From assembly GCF_001421715.1 (NCBI RefSeq), contig NZ_LMKP01000041.1, positions 326,855 to 390,854 on the forward strand: 64,000 nt of DNA. Reading direction: 5' to 3'. Positions 31,323-39,797 of this stretch are shown here, piece by piece; within the stretch, counting starts at the first letter, position 1; each line of letters opens with the position of its first letter. The notes under the pieces are model-generated. The model was not told the origin of the DNA. It searched no databases and worked only from the letters and a program-made list of their open reading frames with translations. Both the position numbers and the translations under genes were made by a program. The stretch comes from Sphingomonas sp. Leaf22. Lineage in GTDB: Bacteria > Pseudomonadota > Alphaproteobacteria > Sphingomonadales > Sphingomonadaceae.

Positions 31323-32260
31323 TGGCCGGGATTACCGTCGCGGCGCTGTACCGCTTTGTTTCGATTGCCAATCCGAAAGGGACCCGCGATGCGATGGAGC
31401 AGGTGCTGGACCGCGCCGGCATTCGCGGCACACTGCTGATCGCGTCCGAGGGGATCAACGGTACCATCGCCGGCAGTGCGGAGGGGATCGACACCGCGCT
31501 GGCGGCGATCCGTGCGCTGCCCGGCTGCGACGACCTGAGCCCCAAGTTCAGCACGGCGGACGCCATGCCGTTCCACCGGCTGAAGGTCCGCGTGAAGCGC
31601 GAAATCGTGACGATGGGCGTGCCCGGCACCGATCCGACGCAGATCGTCGGCACCTATGTCGCGCCTGCCGATTGGAACGCGCTGATCGCCGATCCGTCGA
31701 CCGTCGTGATCGACACCCGCAATGCCTATGAGGTGAAGGTCGGCACCTTCGCCGGCGCGGTCGATCCGCAGACCGACAGCTTCCGCGACTTCCCCGACTG
31801 GTTCCGCGCCAATCGGACCAAGCTGCTGGCCGGCAAGACGCAGGTCGCGATGTTCTGCACCGGCGGCATCCGCTGCGAGAAATCGACCGCCTTCCTGAAA
31901 AGCGAAGGCGTGGGCGCAGTCTACCACCTCGACGGCGGCATCCTGAAATATCTGGAAGACGTCCCCGCCGACCAAAGCGCGTGGCAGGGCGAATGCTTCG
32001 TGTTCGACGAACGCGTCGCCGTCGGCCACGGCCTGACGCAGGGCACCCACGACCTCTGCCGCGGCTGCCGTATGCCGGTCAGCCCGGAGGACCGCACCTC
32101 ACCGCTGTTCGAGGAAGGCGTGCAATGCCCCGCCTGCGCCGGCACCCGCGACGCAGCGACGCTCGCGGCCAAGGCGGAACGCCACCGACAGGTGACGCTG
32201 GCGGCCAAACGCGGCGAACAGCATGTCGGCAAGCGGATGGACCGGGACGTTGATGCCTGA
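31322..32260 (+). CDS. trhO: rhodanese-domain tRNA uridine(34) hydroxylase
   Basis: This is a 312-residue member of the YceA/TrhO family, which uses oxygen to make 5-hydroxyuridine at the wobble position of certain tRNAs. The N-terminal acylphosphatase-like UPF0176 domain has GTLLIASEGINGTIAG. The rhodanese domain has VIDTRNAYE and the active-site loop FCTGGIRCEKS, with C179 as the likely catalytic cysteine. A C-terminal cysteine set (CRGCRMP and CPAC) may bind metal. The start at MAGITVAALYRF follows from TGATG coupling with the response regulator; an upstream in-frame ATG lies inside that gene. Confidence 0.92.
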   Translation: MAGITVAALYRFVSIANPKGTRDAMEQVLDRAGIRGTLLIASEGINGTIAGSAEGIDTALAAIRALPGCDDLSPKFSTADAMPFHRLKVRVKREIVTMGVPGTDPTQIVGTYVAPADWNALIADPSTVVIDTRNAYEVKVGTFAGAVDPQTDSFRDFPDWFRANRTKLLAGKTQVAMFCTGGIRCEKSTAFLKSEGVGAVYHLDGGILKYLEDVPADQSAWQGECFVFDERVAVGHGLTQGTHDLCRGCRMPVSPEDRTSPLFEEGVQCPACAGTRDAATLAAKAERHRQVTLAAKRGEQHVGKRMDRDVDA

Positions 32261-32735
32261 TCTCAACTGGGACAGGCTACGTCGAGAACTGGCGTCGGAA
32301 GGATCGCTGCGAGATATCCTGTTCCCATCGTCCGTGAACGTCGTTCAGGCGCAACGGCTTTGGGAAAGGCTACAAAAACCCGACCTCCAGCCGAAATTCC
32401 GTGTCGGCGGAGAGACGACGGATTTGCCGGAATATGTCGGGAATGTCTTCGCCCTTGCCGATGCCGGCAATCTAACGATGTTGGACTTCACGTTCGAAAA
32501 ACTGCGCGTGAATTGCTTCTTCTGGATCGACAACGACATCGAACTGACCGTCGATCCGATCGAAGTCATCGGCGACGAAGGCATACAAAGCACCATCGAC
32601 CTTTTACGATTGATCGGCGATACGGTTGGTCTGGCAGTACAGTTAACCGAAGAGAACGGACCCGACGAAATCATCCTTCGGTATGATCCGGAGGAGGGGC
32701 GGCTGTACCAACCGCCCTCCTCGTTCTGGCCGTGA
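32253..32735 (+). CDS. hypothetical protein
   Basis: I do not recognise this 160-residue protein. It is acidic, with no signal peptide or membrane segment. It begins with a predicted helical region (MPDLNWDRLRREL) and continues with an alternating beta-rich part containing FFWIDNDIELTVDPIEVIGD and ending YQPPSSFWP. The start at 32253 overlaps trhO by 8 nt and has GGGACG upstream; an ATG at 32223 is possible. Codon choice is less GC-biased than its neighbours (for example TTAACC, TTACGA and AATCTAACG stretches), a mild hint of recent acquisition. The small acidic composition would suit an immunity or adaptor protein, but this is speculation. Confidence 0.65.
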   Translation: MPDLNWDRLRRELASEGSLRDILFPSSVNVVQAQRLWERLQKPDLQPKFRVGGETTDLPEYVGNVFALADAGNLTMLDFTFEKLRVNCFFWIDNDIELTVDPIEVIGDEGIQSTIDLLRLIGDTVGLAVQLTEENGPDEIILRYDPEEGRLYQPPSSFWP

Positions 32736-32742
32736 CGGGCGC

Positions 32743-33063
32743 TTACGCCGCCCCGTCGGCCTTGTCGTCTTCCACCTTGACGTCCTCCGCCCCGGCGTCC
32801 TCTGCCGGAACCGCTTCCCCCTCGGCCGGCGTCTGGAAATACGCCTCGACCGGTCCGGTCAGCTTGATGGTCAGCGGCTGGCCCTTGCGGTCGACCTTCT
32901 TGCCCAGCCCGACGCGGATCCAGCCTTCGGAGATCGAATATTCCTCGACATCGGTGCGCTCGGCGCCCTTGAAGCGGATGCCGATGCCGCGCTCGAGCAC
33001 GGGCTGGTTGAAATGCGGGCTGCGCGGATTGATCGAGAGGCGATCGGGGGGCGTATCAGTCAT
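32743..33063 (-). CDS. DUF3297 family protein
   Basis: This is a 106-residue cytoplasmic protein that matches the DUF3297 pattern: DRLSINPRSPHF, a central RGIGIRFKG and VEEYSISEGWIRV, then a basic GKKVDRKGQPLT. The C-terminus is an acidic Ala/Glu/Asp tail. The family is widespread in alpha- and gammaproteobacteria and has no established function. The gene is convergent with the preceding hypothetical gene, with only 7 nt between the stop codons. Confidence 0.85.
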   Translation of the reverse strand: MTDTPPDRLSINPRSPHFNQPVLERGIGIRFKGAERTDVEEYSISEGWIRVGLGKKVDRKGQPLTIKLTGPVEAYFQTPAEGEAVPAEDAGAEDVKVEDDKADGAA

Positions 33064-33138
33064 GGGCGCGGCCCATGCCGCAAAACGCCCCGCGCGCCAA
33101 GTGCAAAGGGCGGAAGGACCTGCCCCCCGCCCCCGCCA

Positions 33139-33585
33139 TCAGTTACAGACCCGGACACGAACCATCTGGTCGTAATAGGGGTCGTAGCGCCGTTCGACCC
33201 AGCACCGCTGATAGTCGTTGTAGCGTTGGGCATAATAACCGTCGTTCGGATAGAATCCGCGCTGCTGATAGAACCGATCGTCGTAATTATAGGCATAGCC
33301 GCGATCGCGATAATAACGGTCGCGATAGCGCCGGTCGTTCGCGCCCGATGCCAGCGCCGCGCCGATCGCCAGGCCGGCGATTCCCGCAACGACGGCCGTA
33401 CCGCCATTGCCGCGATTGCGGTTCCAGCCCCGGTTCCAACCGCGATCATGGCCGCGATCATAGCCGCGATCCCATCCCCGGTCGTATCCGCGACGCCACT
33501 GCGCCTCGGCCGGAGCAGCAGCGGCGGTCAGCGCGGTCGCCGCCAGCGACAGCCCCAGGCCCGCCTTGGTCAGCAAGGTCTTCAT
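33139..33585 (-). CDS. exported Arg/Gly/Tyr-rich small protein
   Basis: This is a 148-residue predicted secreted protein. A signal peptide (GLGLSLAATALTAAAAPAEA) is followed by imperfect four-residue repeats of the D-R-G-[WYH] type between about residues 31 and 55. Then comes one hydrophobic glycine-zipper-like segment (AVVAGIAGLAIGAALASG). The tail is tyrosine- and arginine-rich and ends in two cysteine-containing motifs (RCWVERR and VRVCN). The start at 33585 has AGGAGA upstream. Similar proteins are common in sphingomonads; none has a known function to my knowledge. A cell-surface or periplasmic structural role is possible. Confidence 0.75.
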   Translation of the reverse strand: MKTLLTKAGLGLSLAATALTAAAAPAEAQWRRGYDRGWDRGYDRGHDRGWNRGWNRNRGNGGTAVVAGIAGLAIGAALASGANDRRYRDRYYRDRGYAYNYDDRFYQQRGFYPNDGYYAQRYNDYQRCWVERRYDPYYDQMVRVRVCN

Positions 33586-33725
33586 GCCAATCTCCTCAAG
33601 TGCGTGGGGGCCGTGCCGCCCCTGTCCACGTCGACACACCTGCGCCGAGGATCGATACATGGCAGGCAGCGACTGAACGCACGCGGAATGCTATATTCAC
33701 CCGCGGTTTATCATGGGGGTTCGAC

Positions 33726-34124
33726 ATGGCGTACTGGCTGCTGAAATCCGAACCCGACAGCTATGGCTGGGACGATCTGGTCAAGGACGGCGGCACCGAA
33801 TGGGACGGCGTGCGCAACCATGCCGCCGCCAGGCACCTGCGCGCAATGGCGGTCGACGACCGCGCGCTCTTCTACCATTCGGGCAAGGACAAGGCGGCGG
33901 TCGGCATCGCCCGCATCGCGCGTGCGGCGCAACCCGATGGCGACGAAGGCTGGGTGTCGGTGCGGGTCGAACCCGACCAGCCCCTGCCCCGCCCGGTGAC
34001 GCTGGCAAAGATGAAAGCCACCGAGGACCTGAAAGACATGGCGATGCTGCGCCAGTCGCGCCTGTCGGTGTCGCCGGTAACGGATGCGGAATGGGACGTA
34101 GTGATGGGATTGGCAGGGGAATAG
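33726..34124 (+). CDS. EVE domain protein
   Basis: This 132-residue single-domain protein has the EVE/thymocyte nuclear protein 1 pattern: MAYWLLKSEPDSYGWDDL, WDGVRNHAAARHLRAM, ALFYHSGKDKAAVGIA. The fold is related to PUA and YTH domains and is thought to read modified bases in RNA or DNA. No partner nuclease gene is adjacent, so the gene appears to stand alone. Confidence 0.9.
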   Translation: MAYWLLKSEPDSYGWDDLVKDGGTEWDGVRNHAAARHLRAMAVDDRALFYHSGKDKAAVGIARIARAAQPDGDEGWVSVRVEPDQPLPRPVTLAKMKATEDLKDMAMLRQSRLSVSPVTDAEWDVVMGLAGE

Positions 34125-34145
34125 GCCCGCTCACCCCCTGCCCGT

Positions 34146-34264
34146 CCGTTCGGTTCGAGCAGTTTCGAGCGAAGTCGAGAAACGTCCGTCGAGAACGGGT
34201 TGCCCCAAACGCCGAGTTCTCGACGGTCGCTTCTCGACAGGCTCGAGGCTGCTCGAACCGAACG
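34146..34264. repeat. long inverted repeat (class D)
   Basis: Arms at 34146-34197 and 34212-34264 are imperfect inverted copies. The left begins CGTTCGGTTCGAGCAGTTTC and the right ends GCTCGAACCGAACG. Inner parts pair through CGTCGAGAAC and GTTCTCGACG. The element lies between the convergent EVE gene and MFS gene and can fold as one long hairpin. Confidence 0.8.
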
Positions 34265-34352
34265 GGATGGTTGGGGAGAAACCATCCCTGACCGTTCGTG
34301 CTGAGTAGCGGCTACTCGGGACGAACGGATGGGGCTGATCCGCAGCGGATCG

Positions 34353-35630
34353 TTACGCCCCCTCCACCCGCGCCAACCGTGGCGACAACACATGCACCAA
34401 CGCCAGCGCCACGAAATACGCCGACCCGGCGACGAAGAACAACGGCGCATAACTCCCGATCCCGTCGAGCACATAGCCGGCATATTTCGCCATCAACATG
34501 CCGCCGACCGCGCCGACCGTCCCGCCGATCCCGACCACCGATCCGACCGCCGCCCGCGGAAACAGGTCCGACGGCAGCGTGTAGAGGTTGGCCGAAAACG
34601 CCTGATGCGCCGCCGTCGCAATGCCGATGACCAGCACCGCCACCCACAGATTGTCGATCGACTGTGCGAACAGCACCGGCAGCACCGCGAACGCGCACAC
34701 CAGCATCGTCACCTTGCGCGCATAGTTGACGGTCCGCCCGCGCGCGATCAGCCGCGACGACAGCCACCCGCCGGCCACGCTGCCCAGGTCGGACAACAGA
34801 TAGATCGCGACCAGCGGCGGCCCGAAACTCAGCAGGTCGAGGTCGTAGCGATCGCCCAGATAGCCCGGCAGCCAGAACAGGAAGAACCACCAGATCGGAT
34901 CGATACAGAATTTGCCGAGCGCATAGGCCCAGGTCTCGCGCTTCGCGATCAGCCGCCGCCACGGCAGCGGCTGCACCGGATCGGCCGGGTCCTGTTCGAT
35001 CCACGCCAGCTCGCCCGACGACACCGTCCGATGCTCGCGCGGCGATCGATAGAAGGCCAGCCACGCGACCAGCCAGACGAGGCTGACGACGCCCGTCACG
35101 ACGAACGCCATGCGCCAGCCATAGGCGACGGTCAGCGCCGGCACCGCCAGCGGGGTGATGATCGCGCCGACATTCGCGCCGGCGTTGAACACCCCGATCG
35201 CAAAGGCGCGCTCCTTGGCCGGAAACCATTCGGTCACCGCCTTGATCCCCGCCGGGAAATTCCCCGCCTCGCCGATGCCCAGCCCGAACCGCGCCATCGC
35301 GAACTGCGTCACGCTATACGCCCCGCCATGGGCGATATGCGCGATCTGCCAGACGACGAAGGCGACGGCATAGCCCATGCGCGCGCCGATCACGTCGACG
35401 ATCCGCCCGAACCCGATATAGCCGATGGCATAGGCCATCTGGAAAAAGAAGATGACGTTGGCGAAGTCGGTCTCGGTCCAGCCGAGATCCTCGGACAGCG
35501 TCGGCTTCAGCACGCCGATCATCTGCCGGTCGACATAGTTGATGACCGTCGCCATGAACAACAGCGCGACGATCCCCCAGCGATACCGCCCCGCGCGGCT
35601 CACCGCGCGCTCGATGCCGTCACCTTCCAT
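34353..35630 (-). CDS. MFS transporter, hexuronate (ExuT)-like anion:cation symporter
   Basis: This is a 425-residue major facilitator protein with about 12 membrane segments. It opens with WGIVALLFMATVINYVDRQM and has the ACS-family signature FGLGIGEAGNFPAGIKAVTEWFP, cut here to motif parts GLGIGEAGNFP and AVTEWFP. The ACS family includes ExuT (hexuronates) and related carriers of galactonate, glucarate and similar sugar acids. Placement beside a LacI regulator and pectin-active genes supports galacturonate or oligouronide uptake. The start at 35630 has GGAGGCGAGG upstream; longer frames run into repeats. Confidence 0.85.
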   Translation of the reverse strand: MEGDGIERAVSRAGRYRWGIVALLFMATVINYVDRQMIGVLKPTLSEDLGWTETDFANVIFFFQMAYAIGYIGFGRIVDVIGARMGYAVAFVVWQIAHIAHGGAYSVTQFAMARFGLGIGEAGNFPAGIKAVTEWFPAKERAFAIGVFNAGANVGAIITPLAVPALTVAYGWRMAFVVTGVVSLVWLVAWLAFYRSPREHRTVSSGELAWIEQDPADPVQPLPWRRLIAKRETWAYALGKFCIDPIWWFFLFWLPGYLGDRYDLDLLSFGPPLVAIYLLSDLGSVAGGWLSSRLIARGRTVNYARKVTMLVCAFAVLPVLFAQSIDNLWVAVLVIGIATAAHQAFSANLYTLPSDLFPRAAVGSVVGIGGTVGAVGGMLMAKYAGYVLDGIGSYAPLFFVAGSAYFVALALVHVLSPRLARVEGA

Positions 35631-36176
35631 GCCTCGCCTCCACATTCTCGGTGGCCGATTTTCGGCCTTGCTGTTCCGCCCTCTGGAGAGGGTCTCGTTC
35701 CATTCGTTCAACCGCCGGCGACCGGCGTTTGCGTTTCCACTTCGTTGCCGTACCCCCGCGAAGGCGGGGGTCCAGGGCAACGCGCGTGCCGATCATCGCC
35801 GACCGCTACGCCCCCATTCGTTCCCCGGCAAAGGCCGGGATTGGGTTGAGAACGTCGGCAACTCTCTGACCTTCTGCGCCTTTCCCTCTCCCCACGGGAG
35901 AGGGAGGGAGCGGCGCAGCCGAGGAAGGGTGAGGGCGACCAAAGCCAGAACCGATCGACATTCAGTATCTCCCCTCCCTGATAAGGGAGGGGTCGGGGGT
36001 GGGTTGGCCCGTTGCCGGATGTGACCTTCCCTCGCTGGCCGACCCACCCCCAGCCCCTCCCTTGTCAGGGAGGGGAGAAGTTCGCCGACCCGACAGCTGA
36101 AACTCGATCCGGACCAGCCGAGTTCACCCCCAGATCCCGATCGTTCTCGACCAGAACGCCCCAAAACCACCAACCC
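35631..36176. repeat. intergenic region filled with several palindromic repeats
   Basis: No gene is seen. A copy of the CCCCGCGAAGGCGGGG palindrome is at 35748-35776, and a diverged partner lies near 35821-35846. A second type (CTCTCCCCACGGGAGAGG) is at 35880-35936. A large inverted element spans 35968-36082, with arms that start CTCCCCTCCCTGATAAGGG and end CCCTTGTCAGGGAGGGGAG. Its centre matches the first 53 bases of the window. Confidence 0.8.
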
Positions 36177-36968
36177 TCACCCCACCACCCGAACCCCGGC
36201 CGCCACGATACCACACGCCACCCGCATCTCCCCGAAATCCGCCTCGAACCGCTGCCCCGGCGCAATCCCGTGCACGCCGGTCACCGCGCCCGACGACACC
36301 CACTGTCCCGGCTCCAGCGTCAACCCGCGCACCGCCAGACAATCGATCAGGAACGCCACCGCTCCGATCGGCCCGTCGAGCATCGTCCGCGCCGTCGCCC
36401 GGCCGACGACCGCGCCGTCGATCCGCGATTCCACCGGCCAGTCGAGGAACGACAGGTCGCGCCAGCCCGGGACTTCCCGACCGATCGACAGCCCGAAATT
36501 ATTGCCATAATCGCTGATCGTCACCAACGGCCCATCGGCATTGATCCCCGGATAGGGCGAGCTGGCGATCTCGATCCCGACATGCACCGCGTCGACCAGT
36601 TCCAGCGCCTGTTCGGGCGTCAGCCGGCGTAGCCCCGCCGAGCTTCGCCCGATCCGCACGCAGAATTCCGCCTCCGCCGCGGCAAAGCCATCGGCGATCA
36701 CCGGCAATGCCTCGGTCTCGGTGCCCACCACCTGTTCGGCGAAAATCGGTCCGGCCAGCCGGTTGCTCCCCAGCGTCGCGTCGAGCGGCGGGTTGATCCG
36801 TCCGACCTTCCACCCGACGATCTGCCGGCCATCGATCGCGATCGCGCGGTCCTGAATGGCATAGGCATCGGTCAGGGTCGTCGGCCGCTCGCCCGGATAG
36901 GTCGGCAGGCCCCGTGCCTGCTGCCGCGCGCCGACGAAAGCGTGCGCGATCCGATCGCGATTATCCAT
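36177..36968 (-). CDS. 2-keto-4-pentenoate hydratase-like protein (FAH superfamily)
   Basis: This is a 263-residue protein of the COG3971 hydratase/decarboxylase group within the fumarylacetoacetase superfamily. Recognisable parts are DAYAIQDRAIA, IVGWKVGRIN, the metal-site AEAEFCVRIG region, VGIEIASSPYP and GQWVSSGAVTGV. Classical members hydrate 2-oxopent-4-enoate in aromatic meta-cleavage, but no aromatic genes are near. Divergence from a LacI regulator in a pectin/uronate locus suggests action on a sugar-derived 2-keto acid (inference). The start is at MDNRDR (36968); an ATG at 36995 is less likely because it crowds the shared promoter. Confidence 0.8.
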   Translation of the reverse strand: MDNRDRIAHAFVGARQQARGLPTYPGERPTTLTDAYAIQDRAIAIDGRQIVGWKVGRINPPLDATLGSNRLAGPIFAEQVVGTETEALPVIADGFAAAEAEFCVRIGRSSAGLRRLTPEQALELVDAVHVGIEIASSPYPGINADGPLVTISDYGNNFGLSIGREVPGWRDLSFLDWPVESRIDGAVVGRATARTMLDGPIGAVAFLIDCLAVRGLTLEPGQWVSSGAVTGVHGIAPGQRFEADFGEMRVACGIVAAGVRVVG

Positions 36969-37005
36969 GCGACTTGCCTCTCCTGTTGTTGCCAAAACCG
37001 TAATG

Positions 37006-37018
37006 GAAACCGGTGTCA
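37006..37018. promoter_or_regulatory. putative LacI-type operator (site 1)
   Basis: GAAACCGGTGTCA, an imperfect palindrome with a central C-G step as in LacI-family operators, lies between the divergent hydratase and LacI genes. Its reverse complement is identical over 13 bp to the site at 42315. Confidence 0.6.
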
Positions 37019-37086
37019 GTCACAAGCGCGAAGAATCGTCCGGGCGGGACATTGGCGGATGCCCCGGCCCCCGCTATCGCTGCGCC

Positions 37087-38124
37087 ATGAAGAAAAGCGG
37101 CCAACCGACGATCAACGACGTCGCCCGACTAGCCGGTGTCTCGAAAAAGACGGTCAGCCGCGTCATCAACCAGTCGCCGCTGCTGAACAACGATACGCGC
37201 GAAAAGGTACAGGCCGTCATCGCCGAACTGGGGTACATCCCCAATCCGCAGGCGCGGGCCCTTGCGCTGCGCCGCAACTTCCTGATCGCGCTGATCCACG
37301 ACAATCCCAATGCGCAAATGGTGCTGCGCGTGCAGCAGGGGTTGCTGGAGGTGCTGCGCGACACCGAATTCGAACTGCTGGTCCACCCGGTCGATCGCGG
37401 CGCGCCCGACATGCGCGACGAAATCCGCCGCTTCCTCGAACGGCAGCGCCCGTACGGAGTGATGCTGCTGCCGCCCATTTCCGAAAACGATGCGCTGGCC
37501 GAACTCTGTACGCAGATCGGCTGTCGCTATGTCCGCATGGGCTCGGCCGCGTTCGACGATCCCGCGCATATGGTGTCGTCGAACGATCGCGAGGCGGTGC
37601 GCGGTGCGATCGAACATCTGCTTGCCGCCGGCCATCGCCGCATCTGCATGATCGCCGGCCCGCACGGCTTCCGCTCGGCGTTCGAACGGCAGCAGGGCTA
37701 TGAAGAGGCGATGGAGGCCGCCGGTCTCGGCGTGCAGCGGACCTGGATCGCGCAGGGCAATTACCAGTTCGAATCGGGGATGCGCGCCGCCGAACGGTTG
37801 CTCGACCTGTCGCCGCGCCCGACCGCGATCTTTTCCTCCAACGACGAAATGGCGGCGGGCGCGCTGCATATCGCCCGCCAGCGCGGACTGGACGTGCCCG
37901 AGGATCTGTCGATCGTCGGCTTCGACGACACCTCGATCGCCTCGCACCTGTGGCCGCCGCTGACCACCGTCCGCTGGCCGATCGCGACCATGGCCCGCGC
38001 CGCCGCCCTGAAACTGATCGGCGAGGACGACGAGGACGGCACCGACCCCGCCGAACCCGCCGAACCGACGATGTTCGTCTCGACGCTAATCCGCCGCGCC
38101 TCGGTCGGCAAGCCGCAGGCATGA
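37087..38124 (+). CDS. LacI-family transcriptional regulator
   Basis: This is a 345-residue repressor-type regulator. The N-terminal HTH and hinge are clear: TINDVARLAGVSKKTVSRV, then LGYIPNPQARAL. A periplasmic-binding-protein-like effector domain follows, with DNPNAQMVLRVQQG, SSNDREAVRGAIEHLL, FSSNDEMAAGAL and VGFDDTSIA. The effector is not predictable but is likely a sugar or sugar acid. It is divergent from the hydratase gene, across a region holding an operator-like palindrome. The same motif appears before the carboxylesterase gene and between the pectate lyase and TonB receptor genes, so it probably controls the 36-47 kb locus. Confidence 0.93.
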   Translation: MKKSGQPTINDVARLAGVSKKTVSRVINQSPLLNNDTREKVQAVIAELGYIPNPQARALALRRNFLIALIHDNPNAQMVLRVQQGLLEVLRDTEFELLVHPVDRGAPDMRDEIRRFLERQRPYGVMLLPPISENDALAELCTQIGCRYVRMGSAAFDDPAHMVSSNDREAVRGAIEHLLAAGHRRICMIAGPHGFRSAFERQQGYEEAMEAAGLGVQRTWIAQGNYQFESGMRAAERLLDLSPRPTAIFSSNDEMAAGALHIARQRGLDVPEDLSIVGFDDTSIASHLWPPLTTVRWPIATMARAAALKLIGEDDEDGTDPAEPAEPTMFVSTLIRRASVGKPQA

Positions 38125-38138
38125 CTTGCGGCAACGGA

Positions 38139-38151
38139 TGACACCGATTAC
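38139..38151. promoter_or_regulatory. putative LacI-type operator (site 2)
   Basis: TGACACCGATTAC matches site 3 (42315) at 11 of 13 positions. It lies 114 bp upstream of the carboxylesterase start. Confidence 0.45.
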
Positions 38152-38264
38152 CCTGCGCCTGAACGCGATCCCCGCTCGTGCTGCATAGGGGCTGAGCGAC
38201 GTCGAAGACCCGTATCGAAGCACCGCCACAACGGACCCGGGCTTCGGACGCAAGGGAGAGGAAC

Positions 38265-39797
38265 ATGCCCCCATCGATCGCCCGGCGCGACGTGATCGCC
38301 GGTGCCGCCGCCCTCGCGCTCGTTCGCCCGGCCCGCGCTGCCGCAGCCGATCCGGTCGTCACCGCCCCCGCCGGCCGCTGGCGCGGCACGGCCGAAGCTG
38401 GCGTCCACGTCTTTCGCGGCATCCGCTACGGCACCGACGCCAGCCGCCAGCGATTCCAGCCGGTTACCGCCCCCGCTCCCCTGCGCCACATACAGGCGGC
38501 AACGGCATTCGGCCCCTCGTGTCCGCAACGTGCCAACATCGGCGACCAGCAGGAGGACTGCCTGTTCCTCAACGTCTGGACGCCCGACGCCCGCGCCGGT
38601 GCGAACCGGCCGGTCATGGTCTATCTCCACGGCGGTGCCTATTCGAACGGTACCGTCGTCGAACCGCAGGTCTACGGCCATCATCTGGCGGCATCGGGCG
38701 ACGTCGTGGTGGTGACGGTCAACCACCGGCTGAATGCGCTCGGCTATCTCTATCTCGCCCGGCTCGACCCGCGCTTTCCCGACAGCGGCAATGTCGGACA
38801 ACGCGATCAATTGCTCGCACTCCAATGGATACGTGGCAACATCGCCAACTTCGGCGGCGACCCGAACCGCGTCATGCTGTTCGGCCAGTCGGGCGGCGGC
38901 GCGAAGATCGCGACCCTCTTGGCGATGCCCGATGCCCGCGGCCTGTTCCACGCCGCCGCGACCATGAGCGGGCAACAGGTCACCGCCTCCGGCCCCCTCA
39001 ACGCCACCCGCCGCGCCGAAGCGTTCCTGACCCGCCTGAAAGCTACACCCGCACAAGTCGCAACCCTTCCCGTGGCCCGCCTGATCGACGCGCTGGATGC
39101 CGAAGACCCGATCCTTGGCGGCGGCGTGTATATGGGGCCGGTGCTCGACATGCGGTCGCTGCACCGCCATCCCTTCTGGCCCGACGCGCACCCGCAAGGT
39201 CGCGCGATTCCGTTGATTCTGGGCAATACCCGCGAGGAAACCCGCGCCTTCATCGCGCCGCCGCCCGACCTGAACTGGGCCAATCTGGCGGCGCGCATCG
39301 CCCCGCAGCTGCGCGTCGACGCCCCACCCGAATGGGTCGTCGCGCGGTATCGCGCGCGATTCCCGGCGATGACGCCGGACGACGTCCTGTACCGCGCGAC
39401 CACCGCCGGGCGCAGCTGGCCGGGACAGGTGATCGAAGCGGAGGCCCTCGCCGCCGCCGGCGCCCCCGCCTGGGTGTATCAGCTCGATTACAGCTCGCCC
39501 GTCCGGCCCGGCGGTCGCGCGGCGCACACCGACGACATTCCGCTGGCCTTCGGCACGCTCGACGCGCCCGGATCGATGAGCGGCACCGGCCCCGCCGCCC
39601 GCGCGCTGTCCCGGCGGATGCAGGCCGCCTTCGTATCGCTGGCCCGGCGCGGCAATCCGGGCGAAGACTGGCCGCACTACACCCTGCCCCGCCGCCAGAC
39701 GATGCTGTTCGATACCGTCAGCCGCGTCGTCGACGATCCCCGCGGCTGGGAACGCGAACTCTTCGCCCGCTTCCCCTATATCCAGCCGGGGACCTAA
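38265..39797 (+). CDS. type B carboxylesterase, Tat-exported
   Basis: This is a 510-residue alpha/beta hydrolase of the carboxylesterase type B family. The N-terminus ARRDVIAGAAALALVRPA has a twin-arginine signal, so the enzyme is likely periplasmic. FRGIRYGT, EDCLFLNVWTP, the oxyanion HGGAYSNG and the nucleophile elbow GQSGGG (S209) are all conserved. In this locus the role may be removal of acetyl, methyl or feruloyl groups from pectin or xylan fragments (inference). Its stop codon overlaps that of the convergent ThuA-cupin gene. Confidence 0.87.
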   Translation: MPPSIARRDVIAGAAALALVRPARAAAADPVVTAPAGRWRGTAEAGVHVFRGIRYGTDASRQRFQPVTAPAPLRHIQAATAFGPSCPQRANIGDQQEDCLFLNVWTPDARAGANRPVMVYLHGGAYSNGTVVEPQVYGHHLAASGDVVVVTVNHRLNALGYLYLARLDPRFPDSGNVGQRDQLLALQWIRGNIANFGGDPNRVMLFGQSGGGAKIATLLAMPDARGLFHAAATMSGQQVTASGPLNATRRAEAFLTRLKATPAQVATLPVARLIDALDAEDPILGGGVYMGPVLDMRSLHRHPFWPDAHPQGRAIPLILGNTREETRAFIAPPPDLNWANLAARIAPQLRVDAPPEWVVARYRARFPAMTPDDVLYRATTAGRSWPGQVIEAEALAAAGAPAWVYQLDYSSPVRPGGRAAHTDDIPLAFGTLDAPGSMSGTGPAARALSRRMQAAFVSLARRGNPGEDWPHYTLPRRQTMLFDTVSRVVDDPRGWERELFARFPYIQPGT

